Assembly (NCBI GenBank): GCA_012523185.1
Contig: JAAYIY010000016.1
Coordinates: 1 to 56,656 of the forward strand
Reading direction: 5' to 3'
Length of the DNA: 56,656 bases
Source: Clostridiales bacterium
GTDB lineage: Bacteria > Bacillota > Clostridia > Oscillospirales > Acutalibacteraceae
Both the position numbers and the translations under genes were made by a program. The notes below the pieces were generated by a model. That model worked only from the letters and a program-made list of their open reading frames with translations. It made no database searches and was not told the DNA's origin. Shown one piece after another: positions 42,078-51,311 of the stretch (positions are counted from its first letter, which is position 1; every line of letters starts with the position of its first letter).

Positions 42078-42791
42078 TCACATCTCCGCCACTTTTGATA
42101 TAAGCGCGCGCCAATCGTTTATGGCGGCGTAAGCTTTTTGATTGTCGGTCTTTAATTCAAACGGGATTTCAAAATCCGCCGCATAATGCACGGCAAACAT
42201 CCCTGCTTTGTGGCTGCCCCTTACGTCGTCGCCGAAGCTGTCGCCGCAGTACCAGCACTCGGACGGGTCAAGCCTTGCGAATTTTGCGGCGGCTTCAAAC
42301 ATATCGGGCGCCGGCTTGCACATGAGGAAATCGGCGCTCGAAAATATAAATTCAAACTTGTTGCGCGGGATTTGAAAGTCTATGACTCTTTTAAGCTGCT
42401 TGCCGCTCAAGGCATTGTTTGATATCACCGCTGTTCTGATGCCCTTTTCATGAAGAACGCGGAGCAGCTCCTCAATAAACGGCAGAGGTTTTCTGCCCTC
42501 TGAATTGGCGCTGTCAAATATTGTCCCGCATTCGTCAACTCCAAAATCATATCTTAGCCCGCATCTGATGAGAATACCGCGCAATACGGCGTCAAGCGGC
42601 GTCTCGACCTTGTTTGTGTTGGAGCGAAGATAATCGGACGCCTCGCGCCACATCCCGCACATTTCTTTTGTCGTCGCGCAGTCGTGATTGTTTGCCGCAA
42701 GGCGCAGTGCCTCCATCCCCTTTTCGAGGTCAAAGGAGCCTGTACACAAGGTGCCGCCAAAGTCAAACAACACCATTTTCGGTTTTTTCAT
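42078..42791 (-). CDS. HAD superfamily hydrolase
   Basis: A 237-residue haloacid-dehalogenase-like phosphatase. Motif I is DFGGTL (10-15): the nucleophile Asp is present, but the usual second Asp (DxDxT) is Gly, a variant seen in some HAD families. Motif II is VISNNA; motif III and IV fall in CKPAPDMFEAA and WYCGDSFGDDVRGSHKAG. A helical cap lies at about 15-95. The missing general acid may lower phosphatase activity or point to another substrate. Convergent with the serine hydrolase gene, 19 bp apart. Confidence 0.85.
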   Translation of the reverse strand: MKKPKMVLFDFGGTLCTGSFDLEKGMEALRLAANNHDCATTKEMCGMWREASDYLRSNTNKVETPLDAVLRGILIRCGLRYDFGVDECGTIFDSANSEGRKPLPFIEELLRVLHEKGIRTAVISNNALSGKQLKRVIDFQIPRNKFEFIFSSADFLMCKPAPDMFEAAAKFARLDPSECWYCGDSFGDDVRGSHKAGMFAVHYAADFEIPFELKTDNQKAYAAINDWRALISKVAEM

Positions 42792-42806
42792 TTATAACAC
42801 TGCCTT

Positions 42807-43367
42807 TTATTGTTTTTTGCGCCGCGCTTTTATGGGAACCATCATAAAAAAGGACACGGCCGAAAGCACATATCCTATGACAAGGTCAAAGCGATATGAG
42901 GTTTTGCCCTCGTCTGTCAGCAAATAAAAGACGTTGCGCACGGCCTGGATAAAGGTCAGCGGATATTCTGACTCTCCGGTGGAGTACCAATATTTAAACG
43001 TGTCATAAATATCCTTTGCCGCGCAAAAATATACTGACAAAAATATGACGGCGGCGGAAATGACGATGGAAATCACTATCCCGTACTTGTTCATCCCGTT
43101 CCCGAAAAGTGCGAATCCGAGCAAAGACAAAGCAACAGTCACCGCACCAGCAAGCCCCGCGATAAAGCCTATTTGATAAATAACAAACCACAGCACACCG
43201 CCCGCCAACGCGAACAAAAACGCCCCTATCGTCCCCGTAAAAGCGTTTCTTGTGTTAATGCTGTATCCATGCTCGGCACTGCCGTCAAGCTCAACCTCAT
43301 GCTCGTCTTCAAATTCCTCGCCGTCTGACAAAGACTCAACCTCGCTCCTAAAGCTGTTAATACTCAT
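42807..43367 (-). CDS. Membrane protein of unknown function
   Basis: A 186-residue protein from ATG 43367 (GAGGTG upstream; a GTG at 43376 overlaps that site). Residues 1-40 are acidic and soluble (SDGEEFEDEHEVELDG). Then come four hydrophobic helices at about 45-66, 68-88, 95-115 and 158-178, with a basic end (KARRKKQ). No family recognised. It precedes the HAD gene by 15 bp on the same strand, so the two are probably an operon. Confidence 0.65.
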   Translation of the reverse strand: MSINSFRSEVESLSDGEEFEDEHEVELDGSAEHGYSINTRNAFTGTIGAFLFALAGGVLWFVIYQIGFIAGLAGAVTVALSLLGFALFGNGMNKYGIVISIVISAAVIFLSVYFCAAKDIYDTFKYWYSTGESEYPLTFIQAVRNVFYLLTDEGKTSYRFDLVIGYVLSAVSFFMMVPIKARRKKQ

Positions 43368-43638
43368 GTTAGACACCTCAAAACAATGAATTTTAAAATG
43401 ACCCTCTGCTTTTAATTATAGCTTAATAAACTTGAAAAATCAACCAAATAAGACAAGTTTTTGGTGAATCTTCATGAATCTTTAAAGTATTTCAAATTAA
43501 AAATTATACATTTTAACATGATTTTATCTGCTTGTCTTTTGAGCCGTTAAATTTTAAGTGCTGTTTTCGGCTGTTTTGTGAAGCAAGGCTAAAATACGCG
43601 GCGCGTAAAATCTATAAAGTCTAAAAAGGAAGAAATGA

Positions 43639-44508
43639 ATGTTAACAACAAAAAGAAAAAAGTTAAACCTTTTATTGTCTGTTTTTGCCGGTTCCTTATC
43701 TTTTTTGATTTTTACGAAAATCGCCTTGTGGGACGGCCTTGCGGTCAGGTTTTACACAGAAACGACACATAAGGTCACGTCCGCGGTAAGGCTTGCCGTC
43801 ATAGCTGATTTGCACAGCTCGCTTTTCGGCGAAAATCAGTCTGTGCTTGCCGCGGCAATAAGAGAGCGGCGGCCGGACGCACTGCTTTTTGTCGGCGACA
43901 TGACCCACGGGCCGGAGCCGGATTACCGCTGTGCCATGCTGCTTGACGCCGTTGCCGGAGAATATCCTTGTTTTTTTGTTTCCGGCAATCATGAGTATTG
44001 GTCGGGCAGATGCGACGAAATAAAGGATATGGTGCGCTCATACGGCGTCTGTGTGCTTGAAGGTGAAGGAAAAAAAGAAAAAATTAACGGCCAAGAAATA
44101 TACCTGGCCGGAGTTGACGACCCCGTCATGTCCGCGTCGCTCGGACTTTGGGAGGACGACATATATGATGACTGGCTTTTGCAGCTTAACAGGTGCAAAA
44201 ACACGGAAAGCGACGTTTATTCGGTGCTTCTTTCACATCGCCCGGAACTTGTGAGTTTTTATGAAAACAGCGGATTTGATCTTGTCGTCTCCGGTCATGC
44301 TCACGGCGGACAAGTGAGGATTCCGTTTTTAATAAACGGGCTGTATTCACCGAACCAAGGTTATTTCCCGAAATATGCCGGCGGGAGATATGTTTTCGGC
44401 GACACAACAATGATTGTCAGCCGCGGACTTTGCGTAAACAACCTGCCGCGTGTTTTTAATCGCCCTGAAATTGTTATTGTCGATATAGTGCCCGAAAGCA
44501 GCCGCTAA
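43639..44508 (+). CDS. Membrane-anchored metallophosphoesterase
   Basis: A 289-residue calcineurin-like phosphoesterase of the YkuE/YaeI type. A single N-terminal helix (about 9-29) anchors it. The metal-binding motifs are all there: ADLHSSL, GDMTHG, SGNHEYW, LLSHRPEL and SGHAHGGQVRIP. Relatives hydrolyse lipid or UDP-diacylglucosamine-type phosphodiesters; the substrate here is open. AAGGAAG precedes the ATG. The 270-bp upstream gap is AT-rich and without a gene. Confidence 0.9.
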   Translation: MLTTKRKKLNLLLSVFAGSLSFLIFTKIALWDGLAVRFYTETTHKVTSAVRLAVIADLHSSLFGENQSVLAAAIRERRPDALLFVGDMTHGPEPDYRCAMLLDAVAGEYPCFFVSGNHEYWSGRCDEIKDMVRSYGVCVLEGEGKKEKINGQEIYLAGVDDPVMSASLGLWEDDIYDDWLLQLNRCKNTESDVYSVLLSHRPELVSFYENSGFDLVVSGHAHGGQVRIPFLINGLYSPNQGYFPKYAGGRYVFGDTTMIVSRGLCVNNLPRVFNRPEIVIVDIVPESSR

Positions 44509-44520
44509 CCGGCGTGCCTG

Positions 44521-45195
44521 TCACACGCAATAAAGATATATGCCGACAAATTGCAGCACGCTTCCGAAAACCACAAAGATATGAAAAACCGAGTGGAACC
44601 AGCGGCGCTTGCTGCCTATCCCGTAAAGTATCACGCCGACAGTGTATGATAAGCCGCCCGAAATCAAAAAGATTAAAAAGTCGCGCGGAAATGCCGCAAG
44701 AATAACCTTGATAAAAACAATGACGCTCCACCCCATCGTGAGGTAACAAATCATTGAAAGCACTCTATATTTTTTTAGGTCAATCGCAGTGAACACAGTG
44801 CCGAACACGCACATAAACCACACGACGGCAAAGACCGACCAACTAAGGCGCGGGTTATAGTTTCTAAGCCCCGTGATAAGCACCGGAGTGTAAGACCCGG
44901 CAATGAGAAAATATATTGTACAGTGGTCGATTACCTGAAAAACCTTTTTGGCGAGAGAAGGGCGCAGGCCGTGATAAATGCTCGACATTGTGTACAGCAG
45001 AATCATGTCTATGCTGAAAATGGCTCCGCCGGCAATCTGCCAGGGGCTGCCGTATTTGACTGACTTGACAAGGCACAGCACAAGCGAGAGGACGCCGAAC
45101 GCGCCCCCTATGATGTGAGAAACCATATTAAAAATTTCTTCGTTGCGAGTATAGTCGGGAAGCTTTCTTTCCATTAAAGCAGTGCGTGACGCCAT
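44521..45195 (-). CDS. Hemolysin III family (PAQR/YqfA-like) membrane protein
   Basis: A 224-residue, seven-helix protein of the HlyIII/PAQR family. Conserved zinc-ligand regions are visible: SSIYHGL in helix 2, DHCTIYFLIAGSYTP in helix 3, and RRWFHSVFHIFVV near the end, together giving the Ser, Asp and His cluster. The bacterial function is uncertain; the hemolysin name is historical and relatives may act on membrane lipids. AAAGGAG precedes the ATG. Confidence 0.92.
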   Translation of the reverse strand: MASRTALMERKLPDYTRNEEIFNMVSHIIGGAFGVLSLVLCLVKSVKYGSPWQIAGGAIFSIDMILLYTMSSIYHGLRPSLAKKVFQVIDHCTIYFLIAGSYTPVLITGLRNYNPRLSWSVFAVVWFMCVFGTVFTAIDLKKYRVLSMICYLTMGWSVIVFIKVILAAFPRDFLIFLISGGLSYTVGVILYGIGSKRRWFHSVFHIFVVFGSVLQFVGIYLYCV

Positions 45196-45355
45196 ATTTT
45201 TGTTTGCTCCTTTCGCTCTTGCAAATCCGCATACATTTTAAGCCCAAAAGCCGATTTTGTCACGCTACCGATGTGTTTTTTGATTATACAAATCGAAATC
45301 AACTCAGTAGAATTTAAAAAACTGACGTCTACTGTGGGTAGAGTCCGTTTCTCCC

Positions 45356-45384
45356 TTGATTTTTCCAAGCATTTCTGTTATAAT
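45356..45384 (+). promoter_or_regulatory. Promoter of the XRE-membrane gene
   Basis: TTGATT (45356-45361), 17-bp spacer, TATAAT (45379-45384), 25 bp before the ATG. Confidence 0.75.
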
Positions 45385-45409
45385 TTGCATATTATTAGAG
45401 GTGAAGAAA

Positions 45410-46039
45410 ATGGAAGAACACGAATTAAGAGAGCAAGTCGCAAAAAGGCTTGCGTTATACCGCAAGCAATTCGGCATGACTCAATTTGAGCTTGCGCAGA
45501 AAATAAATTATTCGGACAAGTCTGTTTCCAAGTGGGAGCGAGGCGACGGTTTGCCCGACTTGTTTGTTATTTATCAGATTGCGGAGCTGTTCGGAATCAC
45601 TGCCGACGCGCTGATTTACGGCGATGCCGATGCCCCCACGCCATGCCTCGAAACCGACAAATGGCACGAAAAATTCCGTCGGCTCACAAAGACATTGCTT
45701 GCCGTCGGCTTAGTTTGGCTGTGCGGAACCGTCATATATTTTTTGATGAACATGGCCGTCAGTATTTTTTCTGTGGGTATCCAATCCACTTGGCTGACTT
45801 TTCTTTATTGCGTGCCTGTTTCGTGCGTCGTTCTGATTGTGTTGACAAAATTGTGGTGGAATCCCCTCTCCTGCTTTTTTTCTGTCACCGGGCTTGTGTG
45901 GACGGCGCCGCTTAGTCTTTATCTCACCTTCAGCAGATATGACACTAAAAATATGTTTCTTATATGCGCGGTGATGCAGGTGCTTGTCGTCCTGTGGTTT
46001 ATAATGAGATATTACCACCCGTCAAAAAGGAAAAGGTAG
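45410..46039 (+). CDS. XRE family HTH regulator fused to a membrane domain
   Basis: A 209-residue protein. The N-terminal Cro/C1-type HTH (10-65) includes RKQFGMTQFELAQKI and SDKSVSKWERGDGLPD, the usual clostridial SKWE pattern. After a short linker it has four predicted helices (about 98-118, 127-147, 152-172, 180-198). Such fusions may sense membrane state and control nearby genes; the target is unknown. AGAGGTGA precedes the ATG. It is divergent from the hemolysin III gene, which is a plausible target. Confidence 0.85.
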   Translation: MEEHELREQVAKRLALYRKQFGMTQFELAQKINYSDKSVSKWERGDGLPDLFVIYQIAELFGITADALIYGDADAPTPCLETDKWHEKFRRLTKTLLAVGLVWLCGTVIYFLMNMAVSIFSVGIQSTWLTFLYCVPVSCVVLIVLTKLWWNPLSCFFSVTGLVWTAPLSLYLTFSRYDTKNMFLICAVMQVLVVLWFIMRYYHPSKRKR

Positions 46040-46061
46040 CGGCTCTTGACTGAAAGCGGCG

Positions 46062-46835
46062 CTATTCTATGCAAATCCGCTCGACATCCACAGCCTTTCC
46101 CGTCTTGTCGTCTATTTCAAATATGCAGCCGCTCATGAAGCAGTCTGTGTCGGGCACTTCAAATCTTGTCGGCAGCGCGCTTCTCATCTTTTTGATTATG
46201 CTTTCGGGCTTCACGCCGAGAACGGATTGCTTCGGGCCGGTCATGCCTATGTCTGTTATATATGCCGTGCCGCGCGGTAGTATCTGCTCGTCGGCCGTCA
46301 GAACGTGTGTGTGCGTGCCGAAAACCGCCGAAACCCTGCCGTCAAGAAAAAAGCCCATGGCGCGTTTTTCTCCTGTCGCTTCGGCGTGGAAGTCGACAAT
46401 TTTTATTTTGCATTCATCAAGCTTCGGAAGCACCGCCTCGGCACACAAAAATGCGTTGGCGGTGTTGTCGCTGATAAACGAATTGCCCAAAAGGTTTAGC
46501 ACCCCGACCTTTATCCTGCCCAAATCTATGACTGCAAATCCCCTGCCGGGGTTGCCGTCGCTGTAGTTCGCGGGGCGTATGACGTCGCGGCGCGCATCAA
46601 GAAAGTCATAGACCTCATTTCTGTTGTAAACATGGTTGCCTGTCGTAATCAGGTCAACGCCGCTGTCAAAAAGAAATTGTGCCGAGTCGGGCGTCAAGCC
46701 GTTTCCCGGCGCCGAATTTTCACCGTTTGCTATGCACAGGTCTATATTCTTGAGCCTTTTGATGTATGGAAGGTGGGAGCGCAGAAACTCGCACCCCTGC
46801 TTTCCGACCACGTCGCCAATCGCGATTATATTCAT
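46062..46835 (-). CDS. ymdB: YmdB family metallophosphoesterase
   Basis: A 257-residue member of the TIGR00282/YmdB family. Metal-binding motifs: IGDVVGKQG near the N-terminus, NGENSAPG, TGNHVYNR, VDFHAEATGEKRAMG and FGTHTHV. In Bacillus YmdB hydrolyses 2',3'-cyclic nucleotides and affects biofilm and sporulation decisions, and it lies next to rny, as here. GAGGTG is four bases before the ATG. A strong hairpin with T tract stands between rny and ymdB, so ymdB output is probably lower. Confidence 0.93.
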   Translation of the reverse strand: MNIIAIGDVVGKQGCEFLRSHLPYIKRLKNIDLCIANGENSAPGNGLTPDSAQFLFDSGVDLITTGNHVYNRNEVYDFLDARRDVIRPANYSDGNPGRGFAVIDLGRIKVGVLNLLGNSFISDNTANAFLCAEAVLPKLDECKIKIVDFHAEATGEKRAMGFFLDGRVSAVFGTHTHVLTADEQILPRGTAYITDIGMTGPKQSVLGVKPESIIKKMRSALPTRFEVPDTDCFMSGCIFEIDDKTGKAVDVERICIE

Positions 46836-46846
46836 GCCGCACCTCA

Positions 46847-46880
46847 AAAAAATATCGGGGGCTTTAAAGCCCCCGATAAT
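46847..46880 (-). terminator. Terminator/attenuator between rny and ymdB
   Basis: On the minus strand, TATCGGGGGCT pairs with AGCCCCCGATA and is followed by TTTTTTT. ymdB's ribosome binding site begins directly after the T tract, so read-through would be needed for co-expression. Confidence 0.8.
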
Positions 46881-46883
46881 CTG

Positions 46884-48434
46884 TTATTTCGCGTAATCAA
46901 CGGCCCGGCTTTCTCTTATTATGTTTACCTTAACTTGGCCGGGGTAATCAAGCTCGTTTTCAATCTTTTTCGCTATATCGCGCGCCACCAGCACCATTTT
47001 GTCGTCTGAAACAATGTCGGGCTTGACCATTATGCGTATCTCACGCCCCGCTTGAATCGCAAAAGAACGCTCGACGCCGTCAAACGAAGTGGCGATTTCC
47101 TCAAGCTTTTCGAGACGCTTGATGTAATTTTGGACATTTTCCCTGCGCGCGCCGGGTCGGGCGGCCGATATCGCGTCCGCCGCCTGCACAAGACAAGCGA
47201 CAATTGTCTTTGCCTCAACATCGCCGTGGTGGGCGTGAATGGCATGGACAATCTGGTCGTTTTCTTTGTATTTCTTAGCAAACTCGACACCGATTTCGAT
47301 GTGCGAGCCGTCCATTTCGTGGTCGAGCGCCTTGCCGATATCGTGGAGAAGCCCCGCTCTTTTGGCCGATTTGACGTCAGCGCCGATTTCAGCCGCCATC
47401 AGTCCTGCAATGTATGAAACCTCAAGCGAATGATTCAGCACATTTTGACCGAAGCTTGTGCGGTATTTCAGCTTTCCGAGAAGCTTCACTATCTCCGGAT
47501 GAATGCCGTTTACCCCCGCGTCAATAACCGCGTGCTCGCCTGTCTGCTTGATTGTCGCCTCGACTTCACGCGTTGATTTGTCGAACATCTCCTCGACTCT
47601 TGCGGGGTGAATCCTGCCGTCGGATATCAGCTTTTCAAGCGTGAGCCGCGCGATTTCCCTGCGGACAGGGTCAAAGCTTGACACTGTTATTGCCTCCGGC
47701 GTGTCGTCGATTATCAAATCGACACCGGTGATTGTTTCAAGCGTGCGGATATTGCGCCCCTCGCGCCCTATAATCCTGCCCTTCATTTCGTCGTTCGGCA
47801 GATTAACCACCGAAACAGTCGCCTCCGCCGCGTGATCGGCGGCACAGCGCTGAATAGCTGTTGAAATTATCTCTCTCGCAAGCGTCTCTGATTCTTCCTT
47901 TGTCTTTTGCTGGAAGTCCATTATCTTAACAGCCTTTTCGTGTGTCAAATCAGATTCGAGGGATTTGAGCAGATAGTCCTTTGCCTGCTCTTTCGTGAAG
48001 CCCGATATCCGTTCGAGCATGTCAAACTGTCCTTTTTTGATGCTTTCGATTTCGACAAGCCTGTCCTCCGCGTTTTTTATCTTGCCGCTTAGAATCTCCT
48101 CTTTTTTTTCAAGGTTTTCTGTTTTCCTGTCGAGCGCCTCCTCCTTTTGGATGATTCTGCGCTCCTGACGCTGGACCTCGGTCCTTCTTTCTCTCATTTC
48201 GCGCTCCGTTTCGGTGCGCTGTTTATGAATCTCGTCCTTAGCTTCAAGGATGGCCTCTTTTTTCCTGGACTCGGCCTGGTTGATAGCCTCGGAAATAATG
48301 TGCTTGGCCTGCTGAGTCGCCGAACCGATTTTTGACTCGGAAGTCTTTTTACGATAAGTCTGGCCGAGGAAAAACCCTGCTGCCAAAGCGGCGACTGCCG
48401 CTATAACCGCGATGATGATCTCTATTGACTGCAA
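46884..48434 (-). CDS. rny: Ribonuclease Y
   Basis: RNase Y is the membrane-bound endonuclease that starts mRNA decay in many Firmicutes. From TTG 48434 (GGAGGTG nine bases upstream) it has 516 residues: an N-terminal helix (about 4-24), a long charged coiled coil (about 30-200), a KH domain with [15 protein letters not shown], and an HD domain with [17 protein letters not shown] and [13 protein letters not shown]. The frame is open 39 bases further upstream, but only the TTG has a ribosome binding site. A long leader with structure precedes it. Confidence 0.96.
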   Translation of the reverse strand: MQSIEIIIAVIAAVAALAAGFFLGQTYRKKTSESKIGSATQQAKHIISEAINQAESRKKEAILEAKDEIHKQRTETEREMRERRTEVQRQERRIIQKEEALDRKTENLEKKEEILSGKIKNAEDRLVEIESIKKGQFDMLERISGFTKEQAKDYLLKSLESDLTHEKAVKIMDFQQKTKEESETLAREIISTAIQRCAADHAAEATVSVVNLPNDEMKGRIIGREGRNIRTLETITGVDLIIDDTPEAITVSSFDPVRREIARLTLEKLISDGRIHPARVEEMFDKSTREVEATIKQTGEHAVIDAGVNGIHPEIVKLLGKLKYRTSFGQNVLNHSLEVSYIAGLMAAEIGADVKSAKRAGLLHDIGKALDHEMDGSHIEIGVEFAKKYKENDQIVHAIHAHHGDVEAKTIVACLVQAADAISAARPGARRENVQNYIKRLEKLEEIATSFDGVERSFAIQAGREIRIMVKPDIVSDDKMVLVARDIAKKIENELDYPGQVKVNIIRESRAVDYAK

Positions 48435-48746
48435 TACTGTTACACCTCCGTTTATTAATTCCGCCCCGCGCAAAAAATAAAAAGGGCGGTAAAGTCAACG
48501 ATGCCTAAGCAACGTCAAGCTTTCACCGCTCAAAATACAGTATCAACAGTATTATCAGCTTACTATCGACTAAAAATGATTGTATCAAAACACACTGCCA
48601 TCTGTGTTTTAATAGACTAATAGATTGAAAACCTATAATCATGTGCCGAAAAGCACAGACAAGCCCGTATATAAGTGTATATAATTAATTGCGGTGAAAA
48701 TATAAATAATGTAAAGAAATTTTATATTCGCCACACTATCTTAAAT
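48435..48746 (-). promoter_or_regulatory. Long structured 5' leader of rny
   Basis: About 300 nt lie between the promoter and the rny start. The leader contains AAAACACA...TGTGTTTT and, at 48479-48533, a terminator-like element: GCGGTGAAAG pairs with CTTTACCGC around a folded core, followed by TTTTTATTTTTT. It may be a transcription attenuator of rny, or the 3' end of an independent small RNA of about 250 nt. No riboswitch family was recognised. Confidence 0.45.
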
Positions 48747-48775
48747 ATTGTATATCTTTTTTAGTCAAATGTCAA
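48747..48775 (-). promoter_or_regulatory. Promoter upstream of rny
   Basis: Minus strand: TTGACA (48775-48770), 17-bp spacer, TACAAT (48752-48747). Confidence 0.7.
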
Positions 48776-48869
48776 GAAAATTTCTTTACAACTTGCCCGC
48801 AACTTGCCATCGGAATTCGTCTTTGGCATTTGACTCACTCCGCGCCGCGCTTTATTTGAAAATTTACCA

Positions 48870-48908
48870 GAAAAAAGCCGAGCCCGCCATAAAACGGGTT
48901 CGGCTTTT
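48870..48908 (-). terminator. Terminator of the GntR-ABC operon
   Basis: On the minus strand AAAAGCCGAACCCG pairs with CGGGCTCGGCTTTT (one G-T pair), followed by TT. It begins 10 bp after the ABC permease stop codon. Confidence 0.8.
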
Positions 48909-48917
48909 GACGCGGTG

Positions 48918-51311
48918 CTAAGGCGTAAAATCCTCCGGCATGAGCTTTGCGGGGACACATACAATTGAGTGTGCTTTGTCCGAAAACTCGAAACAGACAA
49001 AATAAACATCGTCGTCGGTGTAATATGAGCTGTAGCTGTGCTTTTCAAGCTTTTCTATCGCGGCGGGGTCTGTTATTTTATGCGCTCCCTCAAAGTGTTC
49101 CGTTAGCCTGCCGTACCAGAACTTTCCGTTAAACTGTATATTCAGGGCGTAGCTTTCTCCCATATACATATATTTGAACGCTGCGTCGTCGATTGCCGCA
49201 AGCTCATACATGCTGTAAACCTGTGCGCTGACAATTTTCTTGCCAAAATCCAGAAGCTCCGAAAATCCGTTTTCCTCAAGGAACGAAAGAGTTTCTGTCA
49301 TTTCATCTGTTATCATTATATCTGTGCTTGTGTTGTTGACAAAGTAATCCCGCACATCATATTCCACGTTTTCGGTGTCGTAATAAACAAGAGGCCTGTT
49401 ATATACATAGCCTTTATAGCCGTCGATGATTTCGCCGTATTCGTTTTCGGCCGCTTCTCTTTCTTGCGGCGAGTCGATATCTTTTATGCTGTCGTGTGTA
49501 AAAGCAAGCACGCCAAGCTGTCTTGTCAAGGGCTTTTGCTTTACATCGGCGCTGCTGTTGACGAGGTCGTTCGCAACTGCCTCAAGCAGTCGGCTCCTTT
49601 GATCGTCAGTCATCCTGAGCATTGAAAAGCTTTTGCCGAAATGTTTTGAGACAATATAAACAGCGTTATCGTTGTCCTGAAAAAACAGCTTGTTTAAATT
49701 TGTTTCCTCGCTGTCCTCAATCGAAACCGGTTCGGTGAGATATTTTTTGACAGCATCCTTGTACCAATCGCCAAAGTTAAGCTCGCCATACACATTGAAT
49801 ATGCTCATCGGCACATAGTTATAGCATCTTTTAAGCTTCGAGCCGTTTTTTAAGGTGTATTCAATCTTTATCGGACTGTATAAAATATCGTCTGAGCGTG
49901 GCGCTTCCTGCTTTATCTCACCGGGATTGATAATGTTCGTCTCAATAAACATTCTGTGAATTTCAGACGCAAGGCGTTTGTCCCCGTCTGACGAAAGGTT
50001 CAGGACATAGTCCATGTAATAAAAATCAGCGGATGAAAAGCCGAACGCTCCGGGGTTATAGCCGTATTCCGACATGCTTGAAATGTTGTTATTCACAATC
50101 GGTGTAATGGCAATCTCCTTTACAGCATCCAAGTCCGGCAGCCGTTTTGAATAGCCAAAAAGTCCTGTGGCAAAAACAGCGCCCAAAGCGGCAAGGGCGG
50201 CAGTTTGGACAGGCAGTATACGCAGATTTTTGATCCATTCATGCTTGCTTAATGTAAGCAGCACACTGAAAGCAAGGAAGACGGCGGCGGATATAATCAG
50301 CCCGATTATTATTGCTCCCGCTTTTGAAGCCTGTGTAAATTTGACTGTGACACAAAAAGCGAACAGCGCCGCGTTTTGCGACATTATGAATGTCATTGGT
50401 TTTGACGAGCCCCAAAAGCCGGCGATTTCTGTTTTCCTCTTTTTGAAAAGGATTCCTGCCGCGGCGGCGATAAGAATCACCGCGCAAAGCCACATGACCA
50501 CCTTTAAAAACGGCGGCATACTCCAAATGAATGAAATTTCATCACTGTTTTTTGTCAGGCTGCTGAAATTCGGCGTGTCAAGGAGGAACAATATCGGGTT
50601 GAAATCCTTTAAACGAAAAACAAGCCCTCCCCTAAATTCGGAGCCGAGTGTAAGGGCGTTCATCAGCGCGGGTATTTCATAGTAAACGAGCGTCGGGGTG
50701 AGCAGCAGGATGCCGCCGAAAAAGACGCCCTCAATGTTTGTGCCCACGACACATATTACCGCGGTAAAAAGCATGAAAATATTCAGCGTGTAAGCAGCAA
50801 AGCCCGACATGACATACAGCCACGACATGAAAAGCTCGTAAGAAAACCCGAATTCCCGAACATTTACCATAAGATCCAAAAGTGCCGGGAGAAATATCAT
50901 CGCACACAGCAAAAAGACGCCGCCAAGCATTTTTGCGCAGAACAGGGCGGTTTTTGATATCCCCAGCCCAAACCACACGTTGACAGTCTTTTTTGAATTA
51001 ACAAACTTGAAAATCATCACGGCAAGCATCACGGCCGCAAAAGCCAATAAGATGTGAATCACGAGGAGAGCCTCGACCGAGCTGTATTCTGAACCTATTA
51101 AGGAGAACTTTATATTGCCGCTTGTGTTAGCAGTGTTTTCACCGAAATATGACATTTCCTGCGCCATCCTGCCCGAGCGCAGGTATGACGCCAAAGAGGC
51201 GACTCCGACGACAAACAAGGAGGCGATTGCCGCGGGAAGATACATGTTGCCCCGCACTGTGTGCCAAAATGTTTTTGAAAAAGCATTATGCAAAGATTTT
51301 TGAGATGTCAT
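48918..51311 (-). CDS. ABC transporter permease (large, unusual exporter type)
   Basis: From ATG 51311 (GGAGGAGA upstream) it has 797 residues. The N-terminal half holds about nine helices, the first at 22-42 followed by an external loop and several helices between 80 and 280, then 310-410. The C-terminal ~390 residues are hydrophilic and probably outside the cell, with VPMSIFNVYGELNFGDWYKD-type strands. It partners the ATPase encoded upstream, whose end overlaps its start by 26 bp. The family resembles the YtrC/YtrD-type permeases of GntR-controlled ABC systems. Substrate unknown; envelope stress or antibiotic peptides are possible. Confidence 0.75.
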   Translation of the reverse strand: MTSQKSLHNAFSKTFWHTVRGNMYLPAAIASLFVVGVASLASYLRSGRMAQEMSYFGENTANTSGNIKFSLIGSEYSSVEALLVIHILLAFAAVMLAVMIFKFVNSKKTVNVWFGLGISKTALFCAKMLGGVFLLCAMIFLPALLDLMVNVREFGFSYELFMSWLYVMSGFAAYTLNIFMLFTAVICVVGTNIEGVFFGGILLLTPTLVYYEIPALMNALTLGSEFRGGLVFRLKDFNPILFLLDTPNFSSLTKNSDEISFIWSMPPFLKVVMWLCAVILIAAAAGILFKKRKTEIAGFWGSSKPMTFIMSQNAALFAFCVTVKFTQASKAGAIIIGLIISAAVFLAFSVLLTLSKHEWIKNLRILPVQTAALAALGAVFATGLFGYSKRLPDLDAVKEIAITPIVNNNISSMSEYGYNPGAFGFSSADFYYMDYVLNLSSDGDKRLASEIHRMFIETNIINPGEIKQEAPRSDDILYSPIKIEYTLKNGSKLKRCYNYVPMSIFNVYGELNFGDWYKDAVKKYLTEPVSIEDSEETNLNKLFFQDNDNAVYIVSKHFGKSFSMLRMTDDQRSRLLEAVANDLVNSSADVKQKPLTRQLGVLAFTHDSIKDIDSPQEREAAENEYGEIIDGYKGYVYNRPLVYYDTENVEYDVRDYFVNNTSTDIMITDEMTETLSFLEENGFSELLDFGKKIVSAQVYSMYELAAIDDAAFKYMYMGESYALNIQFNGKFWYGRLTEHFEGAHKITDPAAIEKLEKHSYSSYYTDDDVYFVCFEFSDKAHSIVCVPAKLMPEDFTP

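Noticed and set aside
45356-45409. Upstream start for the XRE-membrane gene
   Set aside because: The TTG lies in the -35 box and the added residues cover the promoter; ATG 45410 has a ribosome binding site.
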